A model generated the notes under the pieces. The model did no database searches, was not told where the DNA came from, and saw only the letters and a list, made by a program, of their open reading frames with translations. A stretch of DNA of 64,000 bases, taken from positions 62,001 to 126,000 of the forward strand of contig NZ_VWXK01000009.1 of NCBI RefSeq assembly GCF_011752565.1. The letters are read 5' to 3'. This document shows, one piece after another, positions 1 through 8,351 of the stretch (positions are counted from its first letter, which is position 1; each line of letters starts with the position of its first letter). The stretch is from Pantoea sp. Ap-967 (GTDB lineage: Bacteria; Pseudomonadota; Gammaproteobacteria; Pseudomonadales; Pseudomonadaceae). The position numbers were made by a program, and so were the translations under genes.

Positions 1-1049
1 AGGATGCACAGCAGCGGCGTCTTGAAGCGCGGGTGCAAGTAGGCGAACACCTTGGGCAGCGCGCCGTCCACGGCCATGCCGTAGAGAATGCGCGGCACCC
101 CGGCCATCAGCGTGTTGATGGTGGCAGCGCCGGCGAAGAGAAAACCGACGCCCAGCCACACCGGGCCGATATCGCCCATCACCTGCTCGGCGAAACGCGG
201 GATGGCCATGGGCGTGTCCAGCAGGTGCACGCCGCTGGCCGCATCGAGCACCACGTTCTCCACCTGGCGCTTCATCGCGGCGCCGTAGATGAACATGCAG
301 CTGGCAACGCCGAACAGGCCCAGCGCCATGGCCCTGGGCAGCACCCAGGCCGAGCGGCGCAGCTCCGGCGCCAGCGGGGTGACGAACTCGCAGCCGACGA
401 ACATGAACATGGCCATGCCGATCAGCGAAAGAATGGTCATCAGGTCGGTGCCCACCAGCGAAACGCCGAACGGCCCTTCCAGCTCGACGGCAGGTGCGGC
501 GATCAGGCCCAGCACGCCGAACACCATCAGGGTGGTCCACATGCCGAAGGTCAAAATCACTTCCGCGCGGCTGAAGGCACTGACGCCAAAGGCATTGAGC
601 ACCGCGAAGGCGAGCACGAAGCACACCCCCAGCAGCCACGAGCCACCGGCCGATTCGGCCAAGGTGTTGAGGTGCTCGAAATTCACCAGCGCCATCACCC
701 CGGACAGGATGGTTTCGGCGGTGCCGGCGAACACATGCACGATCAGGTAGGCCGACAGCGTGCCGGTGATGGCGAAGAAGCGGCCCAGGCCGCAGTTGAT
801 GTAGTCATAGACCGAACCGGTAGTCGGCAGGATGGAAGCTGCCTCGGCGAAGGTGGTGGACTGCGCCAGCATCATCAGTGCGGCGATGACCATGGCGATG
901 GCGAAGGCGCCGCCGCCGATCCCGAAGCCCATGGTCGCGGTGAGGATCACCGGGCTGGCCATGATCAGCCCGACGGTGCTGGCCAGTGCGGTGGGGAAAC
1001 CGACGGTGCCCCGGTTGAGGTGCTCGGTGAGCGTGTTGTTGAGTGACAT
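1..1049 (-). CDS. APC-family amino acid/amine permease, C-terminus cut by window edge
   Basis: Inner-membrane secondary importer of the amino acid-polyamine-organocation superfamily. The frame is open from the ATG at 1049 to the window edge, about 349 codons, so roughly the last quarter is missing. The translation begins MSLNNTLTEHLNRGTVG and is a succession of hydrophobic helices; the first carries the glycine-rich segment TMGFGIGGGAF, as expected for helix 1 of these carriers. The gene is divergent from the aldehyde dehydrogenase at 1323, and the genes that follow that dehydrogenase look like an amine-oxidation set. I infer that the substrate is an amine or amino acid, but nothing in the sequence fixes it. 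Family call firm, substrate open. Confidence 0.85.
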   Translation of the reverse strand, partial: MSLNNTLTEHLNRGTVGFPTALASTVGLIMASPVILTATMGFGIGGGAFAIAMVIAALMMLAQSTTFAEAASILPTTGSVYDYINCGLGRFFAITGTLSAYLIVHVFAGTAETILSGVMALVNFEHLNTLAESAGGSWLLGVCFVLAFAVLNAFGVSAFSRAEVILTFGMWTTLMVFGVLGLIAAPAVELEGPFGVSLVGTDLMTILSLIGMAMFMFVGCEFVTPLAPELRRSAWVLPRAMALGLFGVASCMFIYGAAMKRQVENVVLDAASGVHLLDTPMAIPRFAEQVMGDIGPVWLGVGFLFAGAATINTLMAGVPRILYGMAVDGALPKVFAYLHPRFKTPLLCI

Positions 1050-1187
1050 CGTTATGCCCCGGCTTGTTGTTATGGCGTTGAACGCGGCAATTCCCTGCAC
1101 GCATGGCTGTCGCTTGCCTCCTGGCCGGCTTACTGTGCGCCTGGGCGGGCATGGCGTCTTGCCAATGGCTGCCGCCGCCCTTGTTGC

Positions 1188-1217
1188 TGCCTGCCAGCGG
1201 CAAGGCGCTGGCAGGCA
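1188..1217. promoter_or_regulatory. Perfect 12-bp inverted repeat in divergent promoter region
   Basis: TGCCTGCCAGCG and its exact reverse complement are separated by six bases (GCAAGG), between the divergent permease (start 1049) and aldehyde dehydrogenase (start 1323). It is not one of the REP types seen elsewhere in the window. It could be a regulator site serving both genes or an RNA hairpin in one leader; there is no T-run that would suggest a terminator. Confidence 0.45.
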
Positions 1218-1322
1218 GAGTCATGCCGCTGTCACGGGGGCGCAAGAACGCCCGCGCCCATCTCACTATGCTCCTGGGCTTTGGCGGCCGACAGGCCCGC
1301 CTCCTCTGCCCCAGGAGTTCCC

Positions 1323-2810
1323 ATGAGCGACATCGCCCTTCTGCCTTCCGTACGCGCCTTCCTGGCCCGCGAGCATGGCCTGTTCATCCACGGCCAAACG
1401 GTGCCCAGCCAGGGCAGCGCAACGATCCCGGTGCGCAACCCGGCTGATGGCCAAACCCTGGCGCACATCGCCGATGCCACCCAGGCCGACGTCGACCAGG
1501 CCGTGACCTCGGCGCGCCAGGGCTTTGCCAGCTGGTCGCGCAGCAGCCCCGCCGCACGTGCCGCAGTGCTGTTCAGGCTGGCGGACCTGCTGGAGGCCCA
1601 CCGTGAGGAGCTGGCCCAGCTGGAAACCTTGCAATCGGGCAAGCTGATCGGCATTTCCCGCGCCTTCGAAGTGGAACAGGCCGCGCATTTCCTGCGCTAC
1701 TACGCCGGCTGGGCAACCAAGATCACCGGCCAGACCATCACCCCGTCGCTGCCCTCGTTCGCCGGTGAGCGCTACAGCGCCTACACCCTGCGCGAGCCGA
1801 TCGGCGTGGTGGTGGGCATCGTGCCGTGGAACTTCGCCACCATGATCGCCATCTGGAAGCTGGCCTCGGCGCTGACCACCGGCTGCAGCATCGTCATCAA
1901 GCCCAGCGAGTTTACCCCGCTGACCCTGCTGCGCATCGCTGAACTGGCCAGCGAAGCCGGGCTGCCGGCGGGCGCCTTGAACGTGCTGACCGGTGCCGGC
2001 CACGTGGGCAAGGCGCTGATCGAACACCCCGGCACCGACAAGGTGTCGTTCACCGGTTCCGTGCCCACCGGCATTGCCGTGGGCCAGGCGGCCATGGGCG
2101 CCAAGCTGACCCGCGCCACCCTGGAACTGGGTGGCAAGAATGCCGTGGCGTTCCTGCCTGACGTTGCCACCGACAAGGCCGTGGACGGCATCATCGAAGC
2201 CGGCTTCCTGCATTCCGGGCAGATCTGCGCGGCGGGCGAGCGCTTCTACGTGCACCGCTCGCGGCTCGACCCGCTGCTCGAAGCCCTGTCGCAGCGCCTG
2301 GGCCAGCTCAAGGTCGGCTCGCCGCTGGACGAAACCACGCAGTTCGGGCCGGTGGCCAACAAGCCGCACCAGCAAAAACTTGCCGAGCTGTTCGCCACGG
2401 CCCGCGCCGAGGGCAGCCAGATCATCCACGGCGGGCGCATTGGCGATGGCCCGGGCTGTTTCGTCGAACCCACGGTGATCCTTGCCAAATCGGTCAATGA
2501 CACCCTGCTCAACCAGGAAACCTTCGGCCCGGTGGCCACCTTCCTGCCCTACGACGACGAAGACCAATTGCTGCACCTGATGAACGCCTCGCCCTACGGC
2601 CTGAGCGCCAGCCTGTGGACCAACGACCTGGGCAAGGCCATGCGCCTGATCCCGGAAATCCAGGCCGGCACCCTGTGGGTGAACATGCACACCCTGCTCG
2701 ACCCTGCAGTGCCCTTCGGTGGCATCAAGGCCTCGGGCATCGGCCGCGAGTTCGGCTCGGCGTTCATCGACGATTTCACCGAGCTCAAGTCGGTGATGAT
2801 CCGCTACTGA
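1323..2810 (+). CDS. NAD(P)-dependent aldehyde dehydrogenase, phenylacetaldehyde dehydrogenase type
   Basis: Oxidises an aldehyde to the acid in the cytoplasm. The protein is 495 aa, a normal length for the ALDH superfamily. The general-base Glu falls at residue 268 (LELGGKN) and the catalytic Cys at 302 (SGQICAAG), the standard numbering. IVPWNFA and IKPSEFTP are the coenzyme-binding segments. An in-frame ATG lies 42 nt upstream, but the ATG at 1323 follows an AGGAG box and starts the conserved N-terminus. The overall text resembles Pseudomonas phenylacetaldehyde dehydrogenases. It lies beside a permease and upstream of a porin and an amine-oxidase-like set, so I infer that it oxidises the aldehyde released by amine oxidation. 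Substrate not proven. Confidence 0.88.
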   Translation: MSDIALLPSVRAFLAREHGLFIHGQTVPSQGSATIPVRNPADGQTLAHIADATQADVDQAVTSARQGFASWSRSSPAARAAVLFRLADLLEAHREELAQLETLQSGKLIGISRAFEVEQAAHFLRYYAGWATKITGQTITPSLPSFAGERYSAYTLREPIGVVVGIVPWNFATMIAIWKLASALTTGCSIVIKPSEFTPLTLLRIAELASEAGLPAGALNVLTGAGHVGKALIEHPGTDKVSFTGSVPTGIAVGQAAMGAKLTRATLELGGKNAVAFLPDVATDKAVDGIIEAGFLHSGQICAAGERFYVHRSRLDPLLEALSQRLGQLKVGSPLDETTQFGPVANKPHQQKLAELFATARAEGSQIIHGGRIGDGPGCFVEPTVILAKSVNDTLLNQETFGPVATFLPYDDEDQLLHLMNASPYGLSASLWTNDLGKAMRLIPEIQAGTLWVNMHTLLDPAVPFGGIKASGIGREFGSAFIDDFTELKSVMIRY

Positions 2811-2845
2811 AAAGCCCAGTAGGAACAGGCTTGCCCCGCCCTTGT

Positions 2846-2932
2846 TGTAGGAGCGGGCTTGCCCCGCGAACACCGGCATAGCCGGTGCCATCCACCGGGT
2901 TGGCTGCTTCGCGGGTCAAGCCCGCTCCTACA
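2846..2932. repeat. REP doublet (GTAGGAGCGGG type)
   Basis: Two inverted REP copies, starting GTAGGAGCGGGCTTGCC and ending GCCCGCTCCTAC, with a short central hairpin (CACCGGCATAGCCGGTG). A truncated third copy lies at about 2818-2840. It sits between the dehydrogenase and porin genes. Confidence 0.85.
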
Positions 2933-2993
2933 AAGGCGATGCGCTGACATCAGAAGCTGTTGCCAACACAATAACAACACGAGGGAAACTGCA

Positions 2994-4304
2994 ATGCGCA
3001 AATCGCAAACGCTGTCGACCCTGGCCCTGGCGAGCTTGCTCGCCAGCCAGGCCGCGCCGGCCTACGAGCTGTACGCCGACGATGACAGCCACCTGAACGC
3101 CGACATGCTGGCGGTGTGGGGCATGTTCAACAGCCGCAAGAACTACGACGGCGTGCCCGGCGGCTCGACCTGGCGCGAGGGCTTCATCAAGTATGGCCTG
3201 AGCGGCGACCAGGGCCTGGCTGGCAACGGCACGCTGTACGGCGCCCTCAACTGGGTCAGCTCCGCCACCTGGGGCGATGGTGATGCCGCCGGCAACACCG
3301 ATGGCAGCGAACGCACCACCAAGATCGAGGACGCCTACCTGGGCTGGCGCTCCGCCGACCTGCTGCCGCAACTGGGCAAGGACGGCGTGGATGTGTCCGC
3401 CGGCCGCCAGGTGGTGCGCCTGGGCAGCGGTTTCCTGATCAACGACGATGGGCCCAACCTGGGCAACGGCGTGGCCGGCGGTGCGCTGGACCGTGGCGGC
3501 GCCTACTACCTGGCCGCCCGCCATGCCTTCGACCGTACCGCCGTGCTGCGCCTGGGCGGCCACGACGGCCTGCACGGCAGCCTGCTGTGGCTCAAGTCCG
3601 ACAACCGCGCCCAGGCCGAAACCGAACTGGCGGCCGGCACCCTGGACTACACCCATGCCCTGGGCACCCTGGGCCTGACCTGGGTCCACGGCATCGACGT
3701 CGCCGACCAATGGGCCAGCGACTTCCAGAAGGCCCGCGAAGGCATGAACGTGTACAGCCTGCGCGGTGAGGGCAACGCCGGCATCGACAACGCCAGCTTC
3801 GCCTTCGAGTATGCCTGGCAGGACAAACGCGGCGGCCCGGAGCAAGGCTGGTACGTGCAAGCCGGCTACACCTTCGCAAGCCTGCCCTGGGCGCCCCAGC
3901 TAACCTACCGCTACACCCGCTACTCCGCCGAGTGGGACCCCCTGTTCAGTGGCCTGTCGAGCGGCTATGGCACCTGGTTTCAGGGCGAAGTCGCGGCCAA
4001 CTACGCCGGGCCGTTCAACAGCAATACCGGTATCCACCATGTGGGCCTGAAGGCCACGCCGCTGGAAAACCTCACCGTGGGCGCACTGTATTTCGACTTC
4101 AACACCGTGCGCACCCGCAACAGCCTCAACCTCGATGCCCGCGAGCTGGACCTCTACGCCGAGTGGGCGGTGAGCGAGCACCTGGTCATCAGCCCGCTGG
4201 TGGGCCTGTACCAGCCGCGCAAGGGCGAGAACAACGGCGGCAACCAGGTCGGTGGCAACGGCACCAACGTCTACAGCCAACTCACCGTGGCCGTGCCCTT
4301 CTGA
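2994..4304 (+). CDS. Outer-membrane beta-barrel porin
   Basis: Probable substrate channel of the outer membrane, 436 aa. Residues 1-23 form a Sec signal peptide (MRKSQTLSTLALASLLASQA, then APAYE) with a likely AxA-type cleavage site. The rest alternates polar and hydrophobic residues, is rich in Gly, Tyr and Trp, and ends in a terminal Phe (TVAVPF), as expected of BAM substrates. The length fits OprD-like or other 16-18-strand porins, but I do not see the classic OprD N-terminus, so the exact family is open. The ATG at 2994 follows a GAGGG box. Position between the aldehyde dehydrogenase and the amine-oxidation genes suggests that it admits the same substrate; that is inference. Confidence 0.75.
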   Translation: MRKSQTLSTLALASLLASQAAPAYELYADDDSHLNADMLAVWGMFNSRKNYDGVPGGSTWREGFIKYGLSGDQGLAGNGTLYGALNWVSSATWGDGDAAGNTDGSERTTKIEDAYLGWRSADLLPQLGKDGVDVSAGRQVVRLGSGFLINDDGPNLGNGVAGGALDRGGAYYLAARHAFDRTAVLRLGGHDGLHGSLLWLKSDNRAQAETELAAGTLDYTHALGTLGLTWVHGIDVADQWASDFQKAREGMNVYSLRGEGNAGIDNASFAFEYAWQDKRGGPEQGWYVQAGYTFASLPWAPQLTYRYTRYSAEWDPLFSGLSSGYGTWFQGEVAANYAGPFNSNTGIHHVGLKATPLENLTVGALYFDFNTVRTRNSLNLDARELDLYAEWAVSEHLVISPLVGLYQPRKGENNGGNQVGGNGTNVYSQLTVAVPF

Positions 4305-4373
4305 GAAAAACCGGCGGCTGGCGAAAACGCGCCTTGGCAGGGAGTGACAACTGGGCTGGCAGGCTCACACAAG

Positions 4374-4389
4374 ACGACCGACCAGTCGT
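4374..4389. promoter_or_regulatory. Possible operator, ACGAC-N6-GTCGT
   Basis: Inverted repeat of 5-bp arms in the 181-bp gap upstream of the gene at 4486. It is of the size bound by TetR-type regulators, but no TetR gene is adjacent. Short, and could be chance. Confidence 0.25.
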
Positions 4390-4485
4390 TAGCGACACTG
4401 CACAGCAGCTTCCCGCTAGTTCGCCACAACAACAAAACCCGAATACGGCGGTGCCCTGTGCACCGCCTGCGCAGTGAGATCCGCC

Positions 4486-5625
4486 ATGACCTTCGACACC
4501 CGTATCGACTTCATCTACCTCTCCGAGCAGGACATGATCCGTGCCGGCGTGACCGACATGCCCGCCTGCGTCGACACCATGGAGGAAATGTTCGGCCTGC
4601 TCTACCACGGCGACTACCGCATGGCCGGGCCGAACAGCGACTCCCACGGCGCGATGATCACCTTCCCCGAGCACTCGCCGTTCCCACGCATGCCCAAGCC
4701 CACTGCAGACCGGCGCATGATGGCGATGCCCGCCTACCTCGGCGGCAACTTCCAGACCGCAGGCGCCAAGTGGTACGGCTCGAACATCGCCAACCGGGAA
4801 AAGGGCCTGCCGCGCTCGATCCTGATGCTCACCCTGAACGACGCCGACACCGGCGCGCCGCTGGCGCACATGTCGGCCAACCTGCTGTCGGCCTACCGCA
4901 CCGGCGCCATTCCAGGTGTTGGCGCCCGCTACCTGGCGCGCAAGGACTCGAAAGTGATCGGCCTGGCCGGCCCAGGCGTCATGGGCAAGACCACCGTGGC
5001 CGCGTTCATGGCCGTGTGCCCGCAGGTGGACACGATCAAGATCAAGGGCCGTGGCCAGAAGAACCTGGATGCCTTCGTCAGCTGGGTGAAAAGCAGCTTC
5101 CCGCAGATCGTCAACATCCACGTGGTGCAAACCCTCGAAGAGGTGGTGCGCGACGCCGACTTGGTCAGCTACTGCAGCTCCGGTGAGGTCGGCGACCCGT
5201 CCGCCTACCCATTGGTGAAACGCGAGTGGGTCAAGCCCGGCGCCTTCCTGGCCATGCCGGCCCCGTGCAGCATCGACGCTGGCATGGAGCAGGCCGACGT
5301 GCGCAAGGTGGTGGACAACACCGGCCTCTACGAAGCCTGGTTCGAGGAGCTGCCCAAGCCTGCCCACAACTACGTGCCGCTGGTTGGCGTGCGGTTCATG
5401 GACATGATCGCCGAAGGCTCGCTCGACCCCGCGCAACTCGAAGACATCGGCAAGATCATTGCCGGTGAAGCGCCAGGTCGCCTGAACGATGAGGAAATCA
5501 TCCTGATGTCGGTCGGCGGCATGCCAGTGGAAGACGTGGCCTGGGGCACCGTGATCTACCGCAATGCCATCGAACAAGGCATTGGCGTGAAGCTCAACCT
5601 CTGGGAAACCCCGGTTCTCAGCTGA
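4486..5625 (+). CDS. Ornithine cyclodeaminase/mu-crystallin family protein, possible amine-oxidase partner
   Basis: NAD(P)-binding protein of the OCD/mu-crystallin family, 379 aa. Recognisable parts are AKWYGSN near residue 90, the family signature SANLLSAYRTGA around 130, and the Rossmann segment VIGLAGPGVMG around 160. The usual glycine motif GxGxxG is changed to GPGVMG. Length is about 50 aa above typical OCD. It is followed after 31 bp by a Rid gene and then by a DAO-type flavoprotein, so true ornithine cyclodeamination is unlikely. From memory, some database records name close relatives 'tyramine oxidase subunit B'; I could not check that. Best read as a component or helper of an amine-oxidising system. 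Confidence 0.7.
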   Translation: MTFDTRIDFIYLSEQDMIRAGVTDMPACVDTMEEMFGLLYHGDYRMAGPNSDSHGAMITFPEHSPFPRMPKPTADRRMMAMPAYLGGNFQTAGAKWYGSNIANREKGLPRSILMLTLNDADTGAPLAHMSANLLSAYRTGAIPGVGARYLARKDSKVIGLAGPGVMGKTTVAAFMAVCPQVDTIKIKGRGQKNLDAFVSWVKSSFPQIVNIHVVQTLEEVVRDADLVSYCSSGEVGDPSAYPLVKREWVKPGAFLAMPAPCSIDAGMEQADVRKVVDNTGLYEAWFEELPKPAHNYVPLVGVRFMDMIAEGSLDPAQLEDIGKIIAGEAPGRLNDEEIILMSVGGMPVEDVAWGTVIYRNAIEQGIGVKLNLWETPVLS

Positions 5626-5656
5626 CCCTTTCTTGCCCTTAATCGAAGGTACCCCC

Positions 5657-6079
5657 ATGACCCAGATCATCAAACTGAAAACCGGCTCCAAGTTCGAAGA
5701 CATGGCCAGCTATTCCCGCCTGGTGGCGGTGGACAACTGGATTCACGTCTCCAACACCGCCGGGCGCAACCCGCAAACCCAGCTGATCGCCGACGACGTC
5801 ATCGAACAGCTGCACCAGGTGTTCGCCAACATCGAAACCGCCCTGGCGGCGGTGGACGCAAGCCTCGCGGACGTGGTGAGTTCGCGCGTGTTCATCCAGC
5901 AACCCGAGGACGTGCCAGCGGTGATGGAGGTGATCGGGCAGAAATTCCGCAACATCGACCCGGCCACCACGGTCACCTGCCCGCCGCTGGGCTCCACCGT
6001 GTACAAGGTCGAGCTGGAGGTGACCGCCTACCGCGGCGCCTCCCGCGCCGAAGTCAAGTACATCCGCCTCGGCCAGTGA
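5657..6079 (+). CDS. Rid (YjgF/YER057c/UK114) family protein
   Basis: Small cytoplasmic trimeric-fold protein of 140 aa; Rid proteins speed hydrolysis of reactive imines/enamines to carbonyls. The start at 5657 has a GAAGGT box and lies 31 bp after the preceding stop. Family features include VSNTAGRNP and the C-terminal strand VELEVTAY. In RidA proper an Arg (in ARSxVxV) binds the carboxylate of the imino acid; the matching segment here reads ATTVTCPP, so that Arg is absent. It is therefore not a canonical RidA and may act on imines without a carboxylate, as formed from amines. It sits between the OCD-like gene and a DAO-type flavoenzyme, which fits that role. Confidence 0.85.
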   Translation: MTQIIKLKTGSKFEDMASYSRLVAVDNWIHVSNTAGRNPQTQLIADDVIEQLHQVFANIETALAAVDASLADVVSSRVFIQQPEDVPAVMEVIGQKFRNIDPATTVTCPPLGSTVYKVELEVTAYRGASRAEVKYIRLGQ

Positions 6080-6129
6080 TGGCAAACCGCCGCCACCGCC
6101 CCTTGAGCCACTAGCCACCGAGTAACGCC

Positions 6130-7425
6130 ATGTCCCCTGTCATCGACCCTGTGCACACCAGCCCCCGCCACCCCGACGCGACCACGGTCGTGATCATCGG
6201 CGGCGGCATCATCGGCCTGACCGCCGCCCTGACCCTCGCCGAACGCAACATCCCGGTGGTGGTGCTGGAAAAGGGCCGCATCGCCGGGGAGCAGTCTTCG
6301 CGCAACCTGGGCTGGGTGCGCAAGACCAACCGCCATGCCGACGATATTCCCCTGGCATTGGCGGCCGACCGCCTGTGGGCCGGGATGCCGGAGCGGGTGG
6401 GCAGCGACGTGGGTTACCGCCAGGCTGGGATCATGTTCGTCGGCCGCAATGACGCACAGATGGGCATGCACGAGGGCTGGTTGAAAAGCGTCGAGCACCT
6501 GGGCCTGGACTCGCGCCTGCTGAGCCGCGACGAAATTGCCCACCTGGTGCCCGGCGGGCGCGGTGAATGGGCCGGCGGCCTGTACACCCCCTCCGATGCC
6601 CGCGCCGAACCGACCTTGGCCGCCAGCGCCATCGCCCGTGCGGCCCAGGCCAAGGGGGCGGTGATCGTCGAGCACTGCGCGGTGCGCACCCTGCAGACCA
6701 GCGCCGGGCGGGTCAGTGGCGTGGTCACCGAGCAGGGTGAGATCCGTTGCGACCAGGTGCTGCTGGCCGGTGGCCTGTGGTCGCGCAAGTTCCTCGGCAA
6801 CCTCAAGATCGACCTGCCGACCCTGCCCCTGACCTGCTCGGTGCTGCGCACCGAAGCCATGGCCGGGCCGACCGAGATTGCCGTGGGGGCACCGGATTTT
6901 TCCTTCCGCAAGCACAAGGACGGCGGCTTCATCATTACCCAGCGCGGCAAGCTGGACGCCTTCCTGACCTGGGACCATGTGCTGCTGGGCACGCGCTACC
7001 TGCCGCAACTGAAGGCCCAGCGCGATTTCCTGAAGATCAGCCTGGGCAAGTATTTCTTCAAGGACCTGGCCCTGGCGCGGCGTTGGAAGGCGGTGGATGT
7101 CACACCGTTCGAGCGCGTTCGGGTGCAGGACCCACAGGCCAACACGGCCCTGAACGACGAGGCGCTGCGCAACCTGCGCGCGGCCTGGCCGGTGTTCGAG
7201 CAGGCGCGCATCGCCTCGGCCTGGGCCGGCACCATCGACGTGACGCCCGATTCGAACCCGGTCATCGGGGCGGTGCCAAGCCTGCCTGGGCTGACCTTGG
7301 CCACCGGGTTCTCCGGCCATGGCTTCGGCACCTCGCCTGCCGCCGGGCAGCTGGCGGCCGACCTGGTGGCGCAGCACACTCCGCTGATCGACCCAAGCCC
7401 TTATCGTTTCGAGCGGTTCGCCTAA
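6130..7425 (+). CDS. FAD-dependent amine/amino-acid oxidoreductase (DAO family)
   Basis: Flavoenzyme of 431 aa that oxidises a C-N bond to an imine. The FAD dinucleotide fold is at the N-terminus: [15 protein letters not shown] at residues 19-33, then the acidic strand end [18 protein letters not shown] follows the first Rossmann unit, where related amine oxidases bind substrate or flavin. The C-terminal FAD contact [14 protein letters not shown] is typical of D-amino-acid-oxidase/sarcosine-oxidase relatives. It is the last gene of the co-directional set OCD-like, Rid, oxidase. The inferred order is amine oxidation here, imine hydrolysis aided by Rid, and aldehyde oxidation by the dehydrogenase at 1323. 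Precise substrate unknown; an aromatic amine is plausible. Confidence 0.82.
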   Translation: MSPVIDPVHTSPRHPDATTVVIIGGGIIGLTAALTLAERNIPVVVLEKGRIAGEQSSRNLGWVRKTNRHADDIPLALAADRLWAGMPERVGSDVGYRQAGIMFVGRNDAQMGMHEGWLKSVEHLGLDSRLLSRDEIAHLVPGGRGEWAGGLYTPSDARAEPTLAASAIARAAQAKGAVIVEHCAVRTLQTSAGRVSGVVTEQGEIRCDQVLLAGGLWSRKFLGNLKIDLPTLPLTCSVLRTEAMAGPTEIAVGAPDFSFRKHKDGGFIITQRGKLDAFLTWDHVLLGTRYLPQLKAQRDFLKISLGKYFFKDLALARRWKAVDVTPFERVRVQDPQANTALNDEALRNLRAAWPVFEQARIASAWAGTIDVTPDSNPVIGAVPSLPGLTLATGFSGHGFGTSPAAGQLAADLVAQHTPLIDPSPYRFERFA

Positions 7426-7433
7426 GCGGCTGG

Positions 7434-7456
7434 CCCAGCGCGCCTGGGTTGGTTTT
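7434..7456 (+). terminator. Probable intrinsic terminator after the amine-oxidation genes
   Basis: CCCAG/CTGGG stem with a 5-nt loop followed by TTGGTTTTT. The stem is short, so the call is tentative, but the position directly after the stop at 7425 fits. Confidence 0.45.
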
Positions 7457-7535
7457 TACCCGATTGCTGTGCATTGAATTCGCAAACGCCGGCTCGATAA
7501 TCCCTGGTGCCGCTTCACCTCACCAGGGAACTTCG

Positions 7536-8351
7536 ATGAGCACGCATACCCGCAACCGACGGCTGACCGTCCCCCAGCTGGTGGCCATGAAAGGCCAGCA
7601 AAAGATCGTGGCGCTGACCGCCTACTCAAGCAGCATCGCCCAGGTGATCGACCCCTTGGTCGACTTCATCCTGGTCGGTGACTCCACCGCGATGGTCGGC
7701 TATGGCCGCCCTTCGACGCTGGGCATGCGCCTGGACGAAACCATCGCCCACACCCGGGCAGTGGTGGACAGCACGCGGCTGGCCTGCGTGATCGCCGACA
7801 TGCCCTTCGGCAGCTACCAGGAATCCCACGAGCAGGCCTTTCGCAACTGCGCCCAGGTGCTCGCCAGCACCGGTTGCGACGCCGTCAAGCTCGAATCCAA
7901 CCAGGCCTTGGCCAGCACCGTGGCGTTTCTCGTCGCCCGGGGCATTCCGGTCATGGCGCATATTGGCCTGATGCCGCAGTTCGTCAACCTGATGGGGGGC
8001 TACAAGGCCCAGGGCTTGTGCCCGGCCAGTGCGGCTGCATTGCGCGCCGATGCCCAGGCCAACGTGCAGGCCGGCGCGTTCAGCCTGCTGCTCGAAGGGG
8101 TGGCGGAACCGGTGGCCAGGGCCATCAGCGAAGCCTGTGAAAAACCCACCATTGGCATTGGTGCATCACCGGCCTGCGATGGCCAGGTACTGGTCACCGA
8201 AGACCTGCTGGGGTTGGGCGGCGAACAGGTGCCACGCTTCGTCAAGCAATATGCCGACGTCGCGCAGGTGATGCGTGAGGCCTGTACCCGGTTCGCTGAC
8301 GATGTGCGTGCCGGGGCCTTCCCTGAAAGGCGTCACTGCTACGGCGTTTGA
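7536..8351 (+). CDS. panB: 3-methyl-2-oxobutanoate hydroxymethyltransferase paralogue
   Basis: PanB makes ketopantoate from 2-oxoisovalerate and methylene-tetrahydrofolate, the first committed step to pantothenate and CoA. The 271-aa protein keeps the metal-binding VGDS and ADMPFG motifs, VKLES, the signature AHIGLMPQ...GGYKAQG, the catalytic Glu in LLLEGV and the C-terminal [22 protein letters not shown]. The ATG at 7536 has an AGGGAA box. Departures such as LMPQFVNL for the usual LTPQSV, and the absence of panC next to it, mark it as a second, divergent copy. It converges on, and overlaps by 13 bp, a MocR regulator gene. The reaction may be altered or restricted to particular conditions. 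Confidence 0.85.
   Translation: MSTHTRNRRLTVPQLVAMKGQQKIVALTAYSSSIAQVIDPLVDFILVGDSTAMVGYGRPSTLGMRLDETIAHTRAVVDSTRLACVIADMPFGSYQESHEQAFRNCAQVLASTGCDAVKLESNQALASTVAFLVARGIPVMAHIGLMPQFVNLMGGYKAQGLCPASAAALRADAQANVQAGAFSLLLEGVAEPVARAISEACEKPTIGIGASPACDGQVLVTEDLLGLGGEQVPRFVKQYADVAQVMREACTRFADDVRAGAFPERRHCYGV

Noticed and set aside
1266..2891. Minus-strand ORF of 541 codons opposite the aldehyde dehydrogenase
   Set aside because: It is the antisense shadow of a clear ALDH gene in high-GC DNA; its translation is rich in Gly, His, Gln and Arg with no recognisable domain.
4486..5625. Calling this gene ornithine cyclodeaminase
   Set aside because: Extra length, changed Rossmann glycine motif and the amine-oxidase neighbourhood argue against proline formation from ornithine.
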